From assembly GCA_024114885.1 (NCBI GenBank), contig CP099419.1, forward strand, positions 2,356,001 to 2,420,000: DNA of 64,000 nt, read 5' to 3'. Source of the stretch: Septoria linicola. Taxonomy: Eukaryota > Ascomycota > Dothideomycetes > Mycosphaerellales > Mycosphaerellaceae. Both the position numbers and the translations under genes were made by a program. Within the stretch, counting starts at the first letter, position 1. Each line of letters begins with the position of its first letter. The notes under the pieces are model-generated. The model was not told the origin of the DNA, did not search any database, and was given only the letters and a program-made list of their open reading frames with translations. Positions 9,330-20,460 of this stretch are shown piece by piece.

Positions 9330-10024
9330 ATGAACGTCTCGGCGACAGTGAACGTACTGAGACTTCTTTTCAATCCATCGCTATGTCTTCCACATCATAC
9401 CATCGCAACATTTGACCAATTACCGGTACCCCTATCTCAAGCCTTTGCCAGCTCCGGAAGGGACAAGAAGCCAGACATCAGAGCTGTCGTGCTCGACAAG
9501 GATAACTGCTTTGCCCTGCCCAAAACGAACGTGATTCATCCACCATATAGTCCCAAGTTTGAGGAACTCCGGAAGGCGTATCCAGGCTCCAAGCTGTTGA
9601 TAGTGTCGAACTCGTCAGGCACGAACTCCGATCCCGGACATGCAGAAGCAGATCTGCTCGAGCGGAACACTGGAGTCAAGGTCCTGCGTCACAGTACCAA
9701 GAAGCCAGGATGTTACTCAGAAATCATGGAGTATTTTCGCAACCAGCCCGATGTTGGCATGATCAAGGAGAACCAAGTTGCGATCGTTGGGGATCGTCTA
9801 TTCACAGATGTATTAATGGCAAACATGATGGGAAGTTACGGGGTATGGATCGAGAATGGGGTCAAACAAGACTATGGCTTCGTAAGGAACACAGTTGTGG
9901 ATTCTTGAACCACACGGTAGTGGCTAATATTGTGGTACAGATGACTAAAGTCGAAAAAGGCCTTCACGGATTCTTACTTAGAAGAGCTTATTCGCCGCCT
10001 GAGCCCCGAAGCGATTTTGAGTGA
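9330..10024 (+). CDS. GEP4: Mitochondrial phosphatidylglycerophosphatase Gep4
   Basis: Two exons, 9330-9881 and 9941-10024, with a 59-nt phase-0 intron (GTAAGG...ACAG); 211 residues. The HAD-type phosphatase motifs are present. Motif I is VVLDKDNCFA (the Asp pair of DKDN is catalytic), motif II is LLIVSNSSG and motif IV is AIVGDRLFTDVLMAN. The N-terminus MNVSATVNVLRLLFNPSLCLP is characteristic of fungal Gep4. The enzyme dephosphorylates phosphatidylglycerophosphate to phosphatidylglycerol in the mitochondrial cardiolipin pathway, on the matrix side of the inner membrane. Without the intron the protein would stop at 9908 and lose the conserved GFLLRRAYSPPEPRSDFE end. Confidence 0.93.
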
Positions 10025-10095
10025 ATGATGCCTCATGAAGTTTGTCATCTTGTAGCACTTGACTTGGTCAGCCCTTCGACTGCTCAACCTCTTCA

Positions 10096-10757
10096 TTGAT
10101 CGAGACTGGTCGTCGAATATCTGATTGTCATCTCTGGAGTCACGACAGTGCATCCGCTCTAAGGCTCCCCTGCGCTCCACCGATGTGCGTCATTCTGTAC
10201 CCGCTGTGCGACAGGTGTAGGTGGCCAGAAATCAGCACCATCAGAGGCGTGAAGCTGTGCAATGCCTTTGAGAAGCTCTTGCAGAATCGAGACTGGAGAG
10301 CCTACCACGCCGGTTCAGTCAGCTCCCCGCTTGATCTGGCAGAATGGAGATGTATAGGATTATATACATTCATCCGCGCAAACGGTACGGACCTTGAAAC
10401 ATGGATGCCACGCGAATGCTTGCGCTTTGCACCAGATTTGATACCGCACCTCTGCCGCCACTGCAAGGAAAGAGACGAACGCCTGAATGCTGCGTTTGGC
10501 ATCGACCACAAGACGTCAAAGGATGGGTTGGGACTATTCCATTTGATGCGTCCTGGTCTGCTGCTGTCGGGCAAGTCACTGCGGTCGAGGAGAATCCTCC
10601 ACGAGCCACCAGCTTTGATCCGGCAGAGTCGGACATCGAAACGAGCATACACTGGAAGAGCTTCATGGGCCCTAGTCCGGCAGAAGTACCCTCGCCAATT
10701 GTCGCCAATGTCGTGAGACCTGTAGCTGAACAGCACGGAACTATGCTGGGGTTGTAG
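10096..10757 (+). other. Possible hypothetical gene, broken or with unresolved exon
   Basis: Two overlapping forward frames look partly protein-like. The first (10096-10716, best from ATG 10181) contains CDRC, a later LCNAFEKLL and a CRHCKERDERLN segment, suggesting Cys-pair metal binding. It degenerates after about 10520. A second frame (10401-10757) becomes protein-like just there (WVGTIPFDASWSAAVG onward). I see no acceptable donor/acceptor pair joining them. It could be a frameshifted gene, a gene with an unrecognised intron, or chance. It ends 8 bp before the stop codon of the convergent membrane-protein gene. Function unknown. Confidence 0.25.
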
Positions 10758-10764
10758 TAGATGA

Positions 10765-11457
10765 TCAGAACACCGTGTAGCCGTTCCATAACATAAATCC
10801 GGCATTGAAGGCAAGGCTTGCCACAGCAAACCAGAGATCCAGCTCAATGACACTGTACACCCATAGCGTTCCAAGCGGTGGCGCCTGTTTCATCACTGCA
10901 AAGTATCCATATGCGTTTCCGGCGTGAATGAGATAGCATCCTGCAGCGATTGCGACGCCTAGAAATAGGACTTGCCTCAAGATACCAAGCTTGTAGGCAA
11001 GTTCAGACTTCATGATGTAGATTGCCAGGAATAAAATAGGAAGAATTGTTCCCGATCGCTTGAAGATAGCTGGCCAGATGATGTCTTGCGCGTATTGATT
11101 GTACGTGAGTACGTCGAGCGTGAAGTGCAACATGGCTAGACAGACCGACCAGAATACGGCGTTGCCAAAAGGTCCAATAGGTTCATTGTCGCCTAGCCCA
11201 ACATCGAGGATGTTACCACTCTCGCCTCGTGGTAGACCGTCGGCGTACTTGTCATCGAATGGCTGGCCTTTGCTTAGCAGGTCCTTCTTCTCTTCGTAGA
11301 TGTCCAGCAGTGTGGTTCCCTTGGCTGGCCTCGCGTCGTAGTCAGGTGTTGTCATTTTCATTTTCGGCATCTTCGTGGGCGCCTCGACGGGTTTCCCACT
11401 TTCCTTTGCGGCAGCACGCCGCTCCTTGCGATTTCTGGGTTTCTCTTCCTCCGCCAT
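10765..11457 (-). CDS. Fungal multi-span membrane protein of unknown function
   Basis: Single exon, 230 residues. The first 90 residues are charged and cytosolic in character, beginning MAEEEKPRNRKERRAAAKES, a basic cluster that could be a nuclear or ER retention signal. Four hydrophobic segments follow: around FWSVCLAMLHFTLDVL, ILPILFLAIYIM, VLFLGVAIAAGCYLI and LDLWFAVASLAFNAGFMLW. This resembles a conserved uncharacterised fungal family (DUF7719-like), probably in the ER. No catalytic motifs recognised. It is divergent from CHS7 across about 360 bp. Confidence 0.75.
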   Translation of the reverse strand: MAEEEKPRNRKERRAAAKESGKPVEAPTKMPKMKMTTPDYDARPAKGTTLLDIYEEKKDLLSKGQPFDDKYADGLPRGESGNILDVGLGDNEPIGPFGNAVFWSVCLAMLHFTLDVLTYNQYAQDIIWPAIFKRSGTILPILFLAIYIMKSELAYKLGILRQVLFLGVAIAAGCYLIHAGNAYGYFAVMKQAPPLGTLWVYSVIELDLWFAVASLAFNAGFMLWNGYTVF

Positions 11458-11816
11458 ACTGCAGTTGTTTGATTGAAATGGTGATGTGAAAAGGTAACTC
11501 GCCTAGTGCCAAGTCACATGAGTTCTACGCTATTAGCCCTGTTCTATTTTAAAGTCGCGGTTGCCCAGTCCTCCGCCACCCCTGCCTCTTGTCTCTTCCT
11601 CATCACAACGCTCTAAGTTAATAAGCACTCACACTCGTTCCAACATCGGCGTTGAGATTCCCAGCGCCGTTTGCGCATTCCAGCCACGCTGTTACCACAC
11701 ATTGATAAGGACACCGATAAGCAGACCAGCCGACTGCAAGTCACCGACATTTCTTCTTCCGACCACTTCACCAACGTCCATCTCACAGCGCCAGTCGCGC
11801 TCCCACTACCTTCATC
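11458..11816. promoter_or_regulatory. Divergent promoter with pyrimidine-rich CHS7 leader
   Basis: About 360 bp between opposed start codons. The CHS7 side (11560-11815) is rich in C/T and CA runs, typical of fungal 5' leaders. No coding frame supported. Confidence 0.4.
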
Positions 11817-12867
11817 ATGGGCTTCGGCGACTTCGTCTCAATATGCGAAAAAACCCCTCTCCCCTTATGTCCTCTGGTAGGACCCAATTCGCCAATCACC
11901 GGTGCACACAGCGTGCAGACGAACTGCTATGCGCGATCCATCGAGTTGGCAAACACGATCATATTCCAGGGCGCGACCGGTTTCGCGCACATATTGGCCA
12001 TGATTATGTTGGTTGTCATGATAATACACGTGCGGAGTAAATTCACGGCAGTTGGTACGTGCTAGGAACCGTATCAGCCGGGTGGCATAGGGCATGAGGC
12101 TAATGGCTTGAACAGGGCGCAAGGAAATGACCTCGTTCTTCTACCTATACACACTGCTCTCGATGTGCTCCCTCGTCATCGATTGTGGCGTTGTACCTCC
12201 GGCCAGCAGCGCTTATCCTTACTTTGTGGCCGTGCAATGTGGTCTGGTCTCAGCGACGTGCATCTGTTTGATGATCGGTGGATGTGTTGGATTTGCCATG
12301 TACGAGGATGGCACGACACTGTCCGTATGGCTCATTTACGGCTGCAGCGCGGTCATGTTCCTGATCTCGTTTGCGGTGTCGCTTCTGACCTTCAAAGGAT
12401 GGGCTGGACTTGGGCCGGAGAACACGATTGGCCTGTTCGTGGTGGTCTACCTCTTCAGCGCAATCTTCCTGGCCGTCTACATCGTCTGCCAGATCATCAT
12501 GGTTCTCGGGACACTGGAACAGAGATGGCCATTACTGCACATCATTCTTGGCGTTGTCGCGCTCATCGTCGGCCAAGTTCTGATGTACGCTTTCAGCGAA
12601 ATAATATGCGACAACGTGGAGCATTACGTTGATGGCCTGTTCTTTGCAACACTCCTCAACCTGCTGGCTGTCATGATGGTCTACAAGTATTGGGACAGCA
12701 TCACGCAAGAAGACCTGGAATTCAGTGTCGAGGAACGAAATCACAGCTGGGAAGTCACGCAGCCATTCCTGGAAGACGACAAACGCAACACGTATTACCA
12801 GGAGAGTGACAACGGAAGCGGGATGTTCCACCAGCCTGGGACTAGGACTTCTGGGTATGGGTACTAG
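11817..12867 (+). CDS. CHS7: Chitin synthase export chaperone Chs7
   Basis: Two exons, 11817-12054 and 12116-12867, with a 61-nt phase-1 intron; 329 residues. The N-terminus MGFGDFVSICEKTPLPLCPL and the YARSIELANTIIFQGAT block are hallmarks of the Chs7 family. Seven hydrophobic segments follow, the usual topology. In yeast Chs7 is an ER membrane chaperone needed for folding and ER exit of chitin synthase Chs3, so this gene supports cell-wall chitin deposition. The intron removes the in-frame TAG after the first exon and restores VRSKFTAVGRKEMTSFFYL. The C-terminal 50 residues are hydrophilic and cytosolic. Confidence 0.95.
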
Positions 12868-13016
12868 TCCACGATTGAGACTTCTTCTGATGCATAGCGT
12901 GGCGAATTTGACGATCGGGTTGCACAAAACAGCGTGAATGTACCTTAATCTTTCAATGTCATAATGATGGACAAGACACGAATCAGTTAGGCCTTCGCAA
13001 AAGGCCATTTCCTCCT

Positions 13017-13853
13017 TCAAAAGCCTTTCCGCTTCTTGAGGTCGTTGATGACCATGTATCTCGATATACCGATCCATCCCCATCTGAACCACCTCATCTG
13101 GCTGACATGCGCAGTGGTCATTGCTTGCTGCGCCTTCCTCACATCCCCAGGCGCACTTACCATAAGCAGCGGGCTGGGAAACGCACCACGTTCCTTTGAG
13201 CCGAGCACACTCGCTAGCACGCTTACCAGACAATCCAGCACGCTGCTGTACTTTCGCACAATGTTTGTGGTCGAAAGCGTATACAGCTTTACAGGACTGT
13301 CCCATCCAGCGTGCCGCTGCATCAGTGTCTTCAAAAAAGTAGTGCAGCCATGTAAGAGCGATACATGGTTGGGATGCCCGCTGACGCCTCCTTCGTCAAA
13401 CGTGATTAAAGCATCGATTTGTGCTTCAGGTGCTTTTGTCGTCCGGGTGCTGCCAGCGTGTGGTGCAAAGTATTTCGTCAAAACTTGTGCAATGAGTTTT
13501 GCATCCCAAGTTGCAGTCATCGAGTCTTGAAAGTTCTTGTCCTCTATCACCACAACGTGCTCTGGTTTGCGGATCCCTAATAGGAGAGCAGATGCTACGA
13601 GCTCCTTCTTGCGGATATGTCCGAGCCCGTCTGCATCACCGCTGCTGAAGCATATTATGACGAATTGATTGCCGAGCTCAGGTTTGGTGAGATAGCGAAT
13701 CGTTGGTGCGAAAAACATGGCTTCGTCGTCAGGATGGGCAATCACCAGACATATTCGCTTTCCAGTGAGGGTCGGAAACGACTTGGTCATATAAGCCGTG
13801 AACAGCCACAATGCGAACACCAGGGCCGGAATCTGGTAAGATAGAGAATTCAT
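13017..13853 (-). CDS. GPI12: N-acetylglucosaminyl-phosphatidylinositol de-N-acetylase (PIG-L/Gpi12)
   Basis: Single exon of 278 residues, starting at the ATG at 13853; the open frame extends to 13928 but only through a GTG. A signal-anchor (NSLSYQIPALVFALWLFTAY) is followed by the LmbE/PIG-L zinc-binding motif AHPDDEAMFF and the second metal site GGVSGHPNHVSLLHG. The enzyme removes acetate from GlcNAc-PI on the cytosolic ER face, step two of GPI anchor synthesis. Length and motif spacing fit the fungal family. It converges with CHS7, with a 149-bp gap. Confidence 0.93.
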   Translation of the reverse strand: MNSLSYQIPALVFALWLFTAYMTKSFPTLTGKRICLVIAHPDDEAMFFAPTIRYLTKPELGNQFVIICFSSGDADGLGHIRKKELVASALLLGIRKPEHVVVIEDKNFQDSMTATWDAKLIAQVLTKYFAPHAGSTRTTKAPEAQIDALITFDEGGVSGHPNHVSLLHGCTTFLKTLMQRHAGWDSPVKLYTLSTTNIVRKYSSVLDCLVSVLASVLGSKERGAFPSPLLMVSAPGDVRKAQQAMTTAHVSQMRWFRWGWIGISRYMVINDLKKRKGF

Positions 13854-14377
13854 CCTGGGCCTCTTCCAAATTGTCTTTCCGAACTGCGTTCCTGTCTCTA
13901 ATCTTGCATGTTCTACGCTGCGGTTCACCGGAACGGTGAAGAGATGGACTTTTGTTTATTTGGGTCGCGCTAAGGATCTGTCGGGTGCACATCTTGTCGG
14001 CGGAAAGGAATCCGTGCCACGCAGTCTGCGCTATGACTTTGTTCACACCAGCAACGTGACCTTGCCTACTTTGCAGTTCGACATCGACTCATTGATTGAG
14101 CACGCCTCAATGGTGTCTACGTCAGCGATATCACGCTGGCTACACAGGTCGCCCGCACTATGAACGACTGGAACGGAAGCATGGAAACGTTTCAAACAAG
14201 ACTGGTAATGGCAGGCATACCGTTGCATGCTCTGGCAATTCTAGTTCAGCCAGAACCCCGGCCATACTATCATGATTGCATTGCAGCGCGGAGATGTGCT
14301 CAGCATCTCCAATGCGTAATGTCTGCGGTCTCTGCACCATCCATCCAGTGTTGACGTTCCTCTACAGGCAAGTCTTC
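13854..14377. other. Intergenic or 3' exon territory of the small unknown gene
   Basis: About 520 bp. The minus strand carries short protein-like stretches (for example LRIGDAEHISALQCNHDS near 14290) that might be 3' exons of the gene at 14378-14749, but I could not connect them through unambiguous splice sites. Confidence 0.3.
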
Positions 14378-14749
14378 TCACTTGGATTCCTTACCGAAGC
14401 CCGATGGATACTTGCGAACATGATCAGCTTGACCATTGTACGAGCGGTGTTGCTGACCGTCGTGCGAAGTGTCCCTCGCATTGATGAACTCGTAGTCTGG
14501 CTCTTCTGGTACATCCGCAGACTCTGCTGTGAGGGGAACGTCTACAAAGCCGGCATGCTCAAGTCCTTTCTGAGTTTTCTGAGTGCCTTGGCCAGAGCTG
14601 ATTCCAGTCTGCTTTAGAACATGTCTCAATTTGGCTAAAGCTTGCTTCTTTTCTTCATCGGTCATTGCTGGAGATTCATCAGTAGTAGTGCTCTGGAGTG
14701 GCTGCTTCTGCTGGCTTCCGGTGGCGTTGTCTTGGTTGTTGGGTGACAT
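14378..14749 (-). CDS. Small hydrophilic protein, function unknown
   Basis: Open frame of 123 residues, Gln/Ser/Thr-rich at first (MSPNNQDNATGSQQKQPLQS). A helical segment follows (MTDEEKKQALAKLRHVLKQTG), then an acidic stretch ending in EEPDYEFINARD, which looks conserved. The last residues (GKESK) probably read into an intron, because a strong donor GTAAGG follows the Phe codon near 14386. Acceptors at several AG sites to 14320 would all lead to a stop at 14302-14300 and add 8-20 residues. I do not recognise a family. No signal peptide or membrane segment. Confidence 0.5.
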   Translation of the reverse strand: MSPNNQDNATGSQQKQPLQSTTTDESPAMTDEEKKQALAKLRHVLKQTGISSGQGTQKTQKGLEHAGFVDVPLTAESADVPEEPDYEFINARDTSHDGQQHRSYNGQADHVRKYPSGFGKESK

Positions 14750-14963
14750 ATGTGAGTCGTCCGTTCTGTCTGAAATCAGTAAACACGTTGTGAGGCCGAC
14801 GTGAACATGTAGGAAATATTCAGGACAAGGTCAACCACAGGGCAAACGATTTCTTAGTCCTAGCGGCGACGACATGTTTCTTCTGAAGTCTCTATAGTTT
14901 GCCAGGACGCACGAGAGGTTGCTGGAGAATGTTCCATAACTCGTTATATATGGCTGACTAGAA

Positions 14964-15586
14964 TCAGAGTAGCAGTTCGGCTGACAGTTTGTTCGCTCTA
15001 TCAGCGGCAATTTCACACATGGCCTGGGGACGTCACCTGTCAGATGAACTGCTCCAAACGGCGAGGCATGTAGGGGTGACCATGCGCCAGAAGGACTCAC
15101 TCTAATTGCTGCCGCCCTTTCAGACTTCAAGTCACTGTTTGCGATTCTGTTGCGCATGTCATCCATGACCGCAGATCGACTTCTCCCATTCACAAACACC
15201 ACATATCGAAGGCCTGGATACTGCCTCTCGTATTCTTCATTCAGGGCCCGAAGTCGCTCGCCCTCGTCTGGATTGCCTTGCAAATGTGCTTGCTCTGACT
15301 GGGATTGCGTGCTGTCGACCTTCTTTGCCCCTAGCCGAGGATGGGCACCGAGGATACTTTCAAGCCATGCTGTATCCGACTTGGAGACAGATTCTGCAAG
15401 TGCCATAAGCTGAACTCCAACTGCTGAGATGAGGTCCGCATAATTTGCAAAGCTGTTCTCGTGCAGCAGAGGTACAGAGAGTGTGTGGAGCTGTGTGCTT
15501 GGCTCAAACAGCAAATCAAGGATATTCGCTCGCTCTTGTGTAGGAAGTCCGGGAATGGCTGTAACATGTGGCAGTCGCGTTTCCAT
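14964..15586 (-). CDS. OHCU decarboxylase (urate catabolism)
   Basis: Two exons, 15586-15101 and 15023-14964, with a 77-nt phase-0 intron; 181 residues. The start is at METRLPHVTAIPGLP; upstream in-frame codons are less family-like. The catalytic motif LGAHPRLG, containing the active-site His, is followed by the SQSEQAHLQGNPDEGERLRA loop and the YERQYPGLRYVVFVNGRSR block. These match 2-oxo-4-hydroxy-4-carboxy-5-ureidoimidazoline decarboxylase. The enzyme converts OHCU to S-allantoin, the last step after uricase in urate breakdown. The second exon restores the family's terminal helix (MCEIAADRANKLSAELLL). No classical PTS1 is seen at the C-terminus. Neighbours are not purine genes. Confidence 0.9.
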
Positions 15587-16821
15587 GCTGGACTCGATGC
15601 TGCGATTAGAAGTGAGGACGACGATTGTTTCCGATGAGAAGATCCAAGTCAACAGTTGTTCGGAGATTGTTGCGAGGATCTGGCAAGAGGATGTTGGGTG
15701 CACTCTTCGGCCGGCTGCGAAACGTGATTCTGCTGCGATCCACCATGATGATATCGCGAAGTCACGCGCCTACCACATCGCAGTGGTGAGCATTGAGATG
15801 GCGTTCGACATTGAAGCGGTGTTTGGTCACAATGAATCATCAGTGGCCTATGCCAGAAGCCGTGAAGCCTTGAGATGTGCGACGCACGCCGCTCATCATC
15901 TCTCGGGTCAGCAATATGGGAAGAAAGGTACGGCGCGACATGTGCGTGAGATCTTCAGGTCCGCCGGGTGTATATTAATGGCTTGGACCGTCGCGTGAAA
16001 GTCCCTGGAGTAGTTCAAAGCACCGCCGCACATGCCCAGCACAGACGATGTCAGTCACATATGGTCGGCAGCAAGCGACAATGATAACACGCACGGTATG
16101 TTGACTGTTGGCTTTACGGCCGGCAGGACCGTTGCAATGCTTCATCAGTCGCACGCGTTCCTGCAAGAGGCTCGTTGGATGCAGGTGCGGCATCTTTTTG
16201 TGGTGACGATCGCTTACACTGTGGTCCCAACTCTTTTGAGCACCAGTGGCACGCCAGTGGCACAATAGGCAGTCTGGGCAGTCTGTGCGGCAGGAATACA
16301 TGATTGAGCATGCAACTCTGCCAGCTCGAGTATATGCGCAGTACAGTCGCTGAAGCTCACAAAAGTCCAGAGCAAAGCACTGCACAAAATATGTGCCCCT
16401 GTCCACCTAGTCTACTATTGGCGACAACCACAATTCGGTTGTTTTCGATCGCCACAGCGTCAAGCATGCTTGTGCACTACTGTCCCTGATCTTGCTCCCT
16501 CTTTCGATTGGCTCGAGCGCACAGAGATGGCATAGCACTCGGTGTAAACTCTATATTCACTTTAGTCCAAGCCTAGGATGATGTCTGTCGGCGGGCATTC
16601 GTGCGAGACCTCCTGCAGTGTTACAGCAGTGCCTTACTTGCACACACCACGACGAGAATAATAACTCTAATTCAGCTGCCCTCGTCTCCATCTCCGTCGG
16701 GTGTAATGTCTCGACGCCAATGCCATCGGCCTGCGACATATGAACTGATATAGGCTGGTTGGACGCCGAGGACTCTTTGAAACTGCGAGCGCACCCAAAA
16801 CAGCCTCCCGCGCACGGCGAC
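15587..16821. other. Intergenic, no supported gene
   Basis: About 1.2 kb between divergent genes. Frames of 60-170 codons exist on both strands but none shows a domain, consistent composition or splice continuity. A TATA-like run is near 16550. Confidence 0.4.
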
Positions 16822-19800
16822 ATGTCATTGAATGGCCTCGACTCGCCCGAAGTCCAGGACACCTATCATACCGCCATTGCCGAAGCTGGCGGCTGGTTTC
16901 TGCTGAAGTACACGTCGAGAGATTCAGTCGATCTGCTGGCCAGAGGCAAACATGGTGTCTCCGAGGCGCGCAATGCCCTGGCGGCATACACAGAAGCTTC
17001 GCCGTTGTACGGACTCCTCATGTATCGGCGACGGCGGATTCTGATCAAGTACATACCCGCGGGCACTTCACGACTTTTGCAGGGTATGGCAGGAGAGGAG
17101 CGCGGCTCATGGGCTTCATCGGAGCGCAGATGGCTGACTTTGTACTACAGCTCGAACGTCGGTGCACCTTCAGGACGTCCTGGAACGCTATTCGCCTTAC
17201 GAAACATTGCTCGAAATCACCAACGGCGACGCGTTGAACGATACCTCTCTTGCCGCTTCTTTCCATCTGCACACTTCGTCTCCGTCTCCCTCGACCGGCC
17301 GTCTCGACGAGCTACGCGAAGAAGAGGAGGACGATGGCAACTCGGGCGATGGAGGCGCGACGGGCAATGCTGCCACGGCAAACTTGTCAGCGGCGCAAAG
17401 ATACAGAGCCGATCGTGGCATCGGGAAGCGCGCACAACGTTCTGCGACTTCACTGCATTCCCTGCAACCTAGTCAGCCTAATGCTGCATTGTCACGAAGA
17501 TCTACGCCACCAGCTTCACCAGCAAAATCGCCCGGCCTAACACTTCCTGAAAGTCCTGCAGCACTCCCGGCAACACCACTTGAGTCGCCGCTGGGACCTC
17601 GAGAAGTTTCGAAAGCGCTCGAGGGGACTGCAGAGCCTGATTCGACGCGAGTTCCAGACCCTACTCTCCATGTCAATGGGTTGCATGAGGTAGGGCCGGA
17701 TGTGAATCAATCAGCGTTACAACCAGTAAACGAGGCCGAGCCGAAAGCATTGTCTGAAGAGGTTTCTGAAGCTACACCTCGATCTTCCGAGCAGAGAACT
17801 CGCGAATCGTCACCCCGACGCCAGTCCATGCCTGGGCACCAAATCTCGATGCGCTCGCAATCTTTGGATGAGGAGCCGTATGACTTCAGTCAATACGACG
17901 CTCTTTTCAAACCAAAGATCAAACTGGGACCCCGTCCGATCAACGCCCCAGAAAAAGCAATGCGCTCCGCAGCACCGCGAGTCTCAGCCGTGCCTGTCAG
18001 TTTGAAAGCTGCACCTAGGAAGCAGGAGCTGCTCAGACCGAAATCTTCTGGCCAGGCATTGATGTCGCGATCCTCGACTGCCCCATCCGCCCTTGAGTCT
18101 GCCACACCTTCTCTACCTCCGGTGCCCGACATTCCCGCATACACGCCTCGCCCCATGTCACGAGGGAGCATTCGATCTGCGCCTTCGCACAAGTCGGGTC
18201 CGATGACCCCTGACAAGATTCGCCTTATGAAGGCCGTGGAGCTGCGCAAAAAGCAGTTGCGAAAGTCCCAAAATTCACTGTTCAATTCGATCGACGAAGA
18301 GATGCCGGAAGTGCCTGCGGTTCCAAGTCAACCCGAGAGCAGCGAGGAGAACCAGGTATCTTCGTCTCAGCGCGAAGAGAAGTCGCGCAGCAGACCTGTG
18401 CCAGAGACTGCACCCGATCAAAACAGCACAGATGATGACAGCCACCATCAATCGGCAAAGGCCGACTCGGGCATCGAAATGAGGTACGGTACCCCAGATA
18501 CGCAGCGTACAGAGGAAACAATCGACGAAGTGCAAGATCCACCAATTGTCGTCGGGAGCCATGAGGATGGCAACCAGGCGCTGCAAAGTCAGGACCTCAC
18601 CACAATTTTGATTGACCCAAGTACGTGTGAAGAAGAGCTGGATGAAGAACACGAGGAAAGACAAGGTGATGCGCTTTCAACGACAGCGAGTCAAACACCC
18701 ACCGAGCGGCCGGGGGCCTCAGATCACGACAGCGACGATACAGCACAAATTCCACGAATACTCTTAGCCGATGGTACACGCCCGCGAGGATCGACTATCG
18801 AATCCGTCTCTCGCAATTCTTCCGGCTCACCGGACGTTCCAGCGGAAGCCGCGCAGACCTCATCTAGGCAGAGCAGCACAGGGAGCGGCAGCCAGAAGTC
18901 AGCAGAGTCGCCCCACAAGCGCGCAAATAGCGATCTTGCGAAGCGACGGCGCGGACTAGTCGAACCGCTTTCGATCGAGACGAACGCCAACGATGTAGAG
19001 CTGGATTCTGACGACGACGAGTTTTTCGAGGAACTGCACAGCGCTACATTCCAGGAGGCAAAACCTATCATAGTCGCCAGATCGCCAAATGCGATGGCCT
19101 TCCAGGCGAGACGTCCTAGTAACGAAACAGCGACCTCAGCAAGATCTGTACAAATCTCGAAAGCTGCGACATCTCCTGGTTCCGCATCGGAGCGAGATGC
19201 GCGCTCGCTCTTTGTTGCATCTTCTTCACTGACAGAGCCAGCAGCAGACAAACATGATCTCGCGTCTGCTAGCCGTGCCCGCAACGTGTCGTCCGGGATA
19301 TCGAAACGCATCCAAGCATTGACGGAGCTGTCGGGAAGAGAGTCCAATGGCTCTTTGCCTGCATCGCCCCAGGCCCCCGATGCCTCGTTCGGGCTCGCTC
19401 AAAGGGACATTCGCAAGCAGCCCCGGAGGACTCCACCAGCCACGCGACCTACATCATACAGAAGACAGAGTAGGAACAGTGCAGTAAACACCCCACCATC
19501 GGCCACGCCCACTGACGAGAGCCGGCCTACCTGGAGCGTGCAGCACGACCCTGTCACCAACAGGAATTCGGTGTCTGTCACGACGCGCATCGCTCGCCCT
19601 AGCACTGCCACGCTTGGTTCTGTGCAAAGCACTGCGATTTCGGAATCACCTCCGCCTGCGCAAGTTGCCTCAACGCACCCTGCGCCAGCGATCGAGGTTG
19701 ATCCTCCACTGTCACCTGGATACTCTACTACCTCCAACGACTCTCGTTCACTACATTCCCGCAGTGGGCGATTCCGGAAAAAACCGCAGAATCTAACTCC

Positions 19801-20460
19801 AGGCCTGGACAGCTTTCCGCCGCCTCCACCAAATACACGCATTACCTCGAACATGTCTCTCGCAGTCACTGATGAAAATGTTGCTCCCAAGGAGGGCAGT
19901 AAGGCAAGCCGCTTTTTCAAGCGCATGAGCATCCTGGCTGGTCCAAAGCGGAAGAATGGCGCCCACTCGCCCCCGGTGAACAGGAGCCCGGTCAAGTCTG
20001 AGGCTAACCTTGCGGCCCCCGACGACGCCCGACGCGCGAGTGTTGCTACTGCGAAGTCCGACACGCCGCCAGCTGCTGTGGTCGGCGACCTCAATGTGCA
20101 GTTTCCGGATTCGTTGGTAAGCTTTTCATCTCATGTCATTTCGAGTCGATACTGATACCATCACAGCTATGGAAACGACGAATAGTCACGATCGACGACT
20201 ACGGCGTTCTCCAATTTGCCATTGCACAAGCGATGGACATCCATCGCGGTGTCGCTATGAAGAGATACTCGCTTACAGACTTCAAAGCCCCTTTCGTGCC
20301 GGATCTTGACCAGCAGGAGCTTCCATACTCCGTAGTCTTGGAATTCGACGATGGCACCGCACTGCAAGTCGCGTGTGAGGATGCCATGATCCAGCGTCAG
20401 GTTCTGTCCCTTCTTAATACTTACTGGAAAGCCTACACGGAGAGCGTGGGTGAAGACTAG
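16822..20460 (+). CDS. Large ADF-H (cofilin-like) domain protein with C-terminal PH-like region
   Basis: Three exons: 16822-17083, 17151-20116 and 20167-20460; 1,173 residues. Splicing at 17083/17151 joins GTSRLLQ to ARTSVHLQDVLERYSPYETL, rebuilding an actin-depolymerising-factor homology domain over residues about 8-130. Residues about 140-1060 are low-complexity (Ser, Pro, Glu) with many SPxR-like phosphosite candidates and one helical segment (DKIRLMKAVELRKKQLRKSQ, around residue 455). Near the end a basic segment (SRFFKRMSILAGPKRK) precedes the last exon. That exon encodes a compact domain, LWKRRIVTIDDYGVLQFAIA to QVLSLLNTYWKAY, resembling a PH fold. The architecture suggests a cortical actin-associated scaffold (inference). 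No yeast one-to-one name is assigned. Confidence 0.8.

Noticed and set aside
10302..10874. 190-codon reverse frame
   Set aside because: Overlaps the conserved membrane-protein gene on the same strand in another frame; composition is shadow-like.
12532..13305. 257-codon reverse frame across the CHS7/GPI12 junction
   Set aside because: Antisense to CHS7 and out of frame with GPI12; no family.
6209..13853. Functional link between the GPI-type surface protein and GPI12
   Set aside because: They are 6 kb apart with unrelated genes between, and GPI synthesis genes are not clustered in fungi; proximity is most likely chance.
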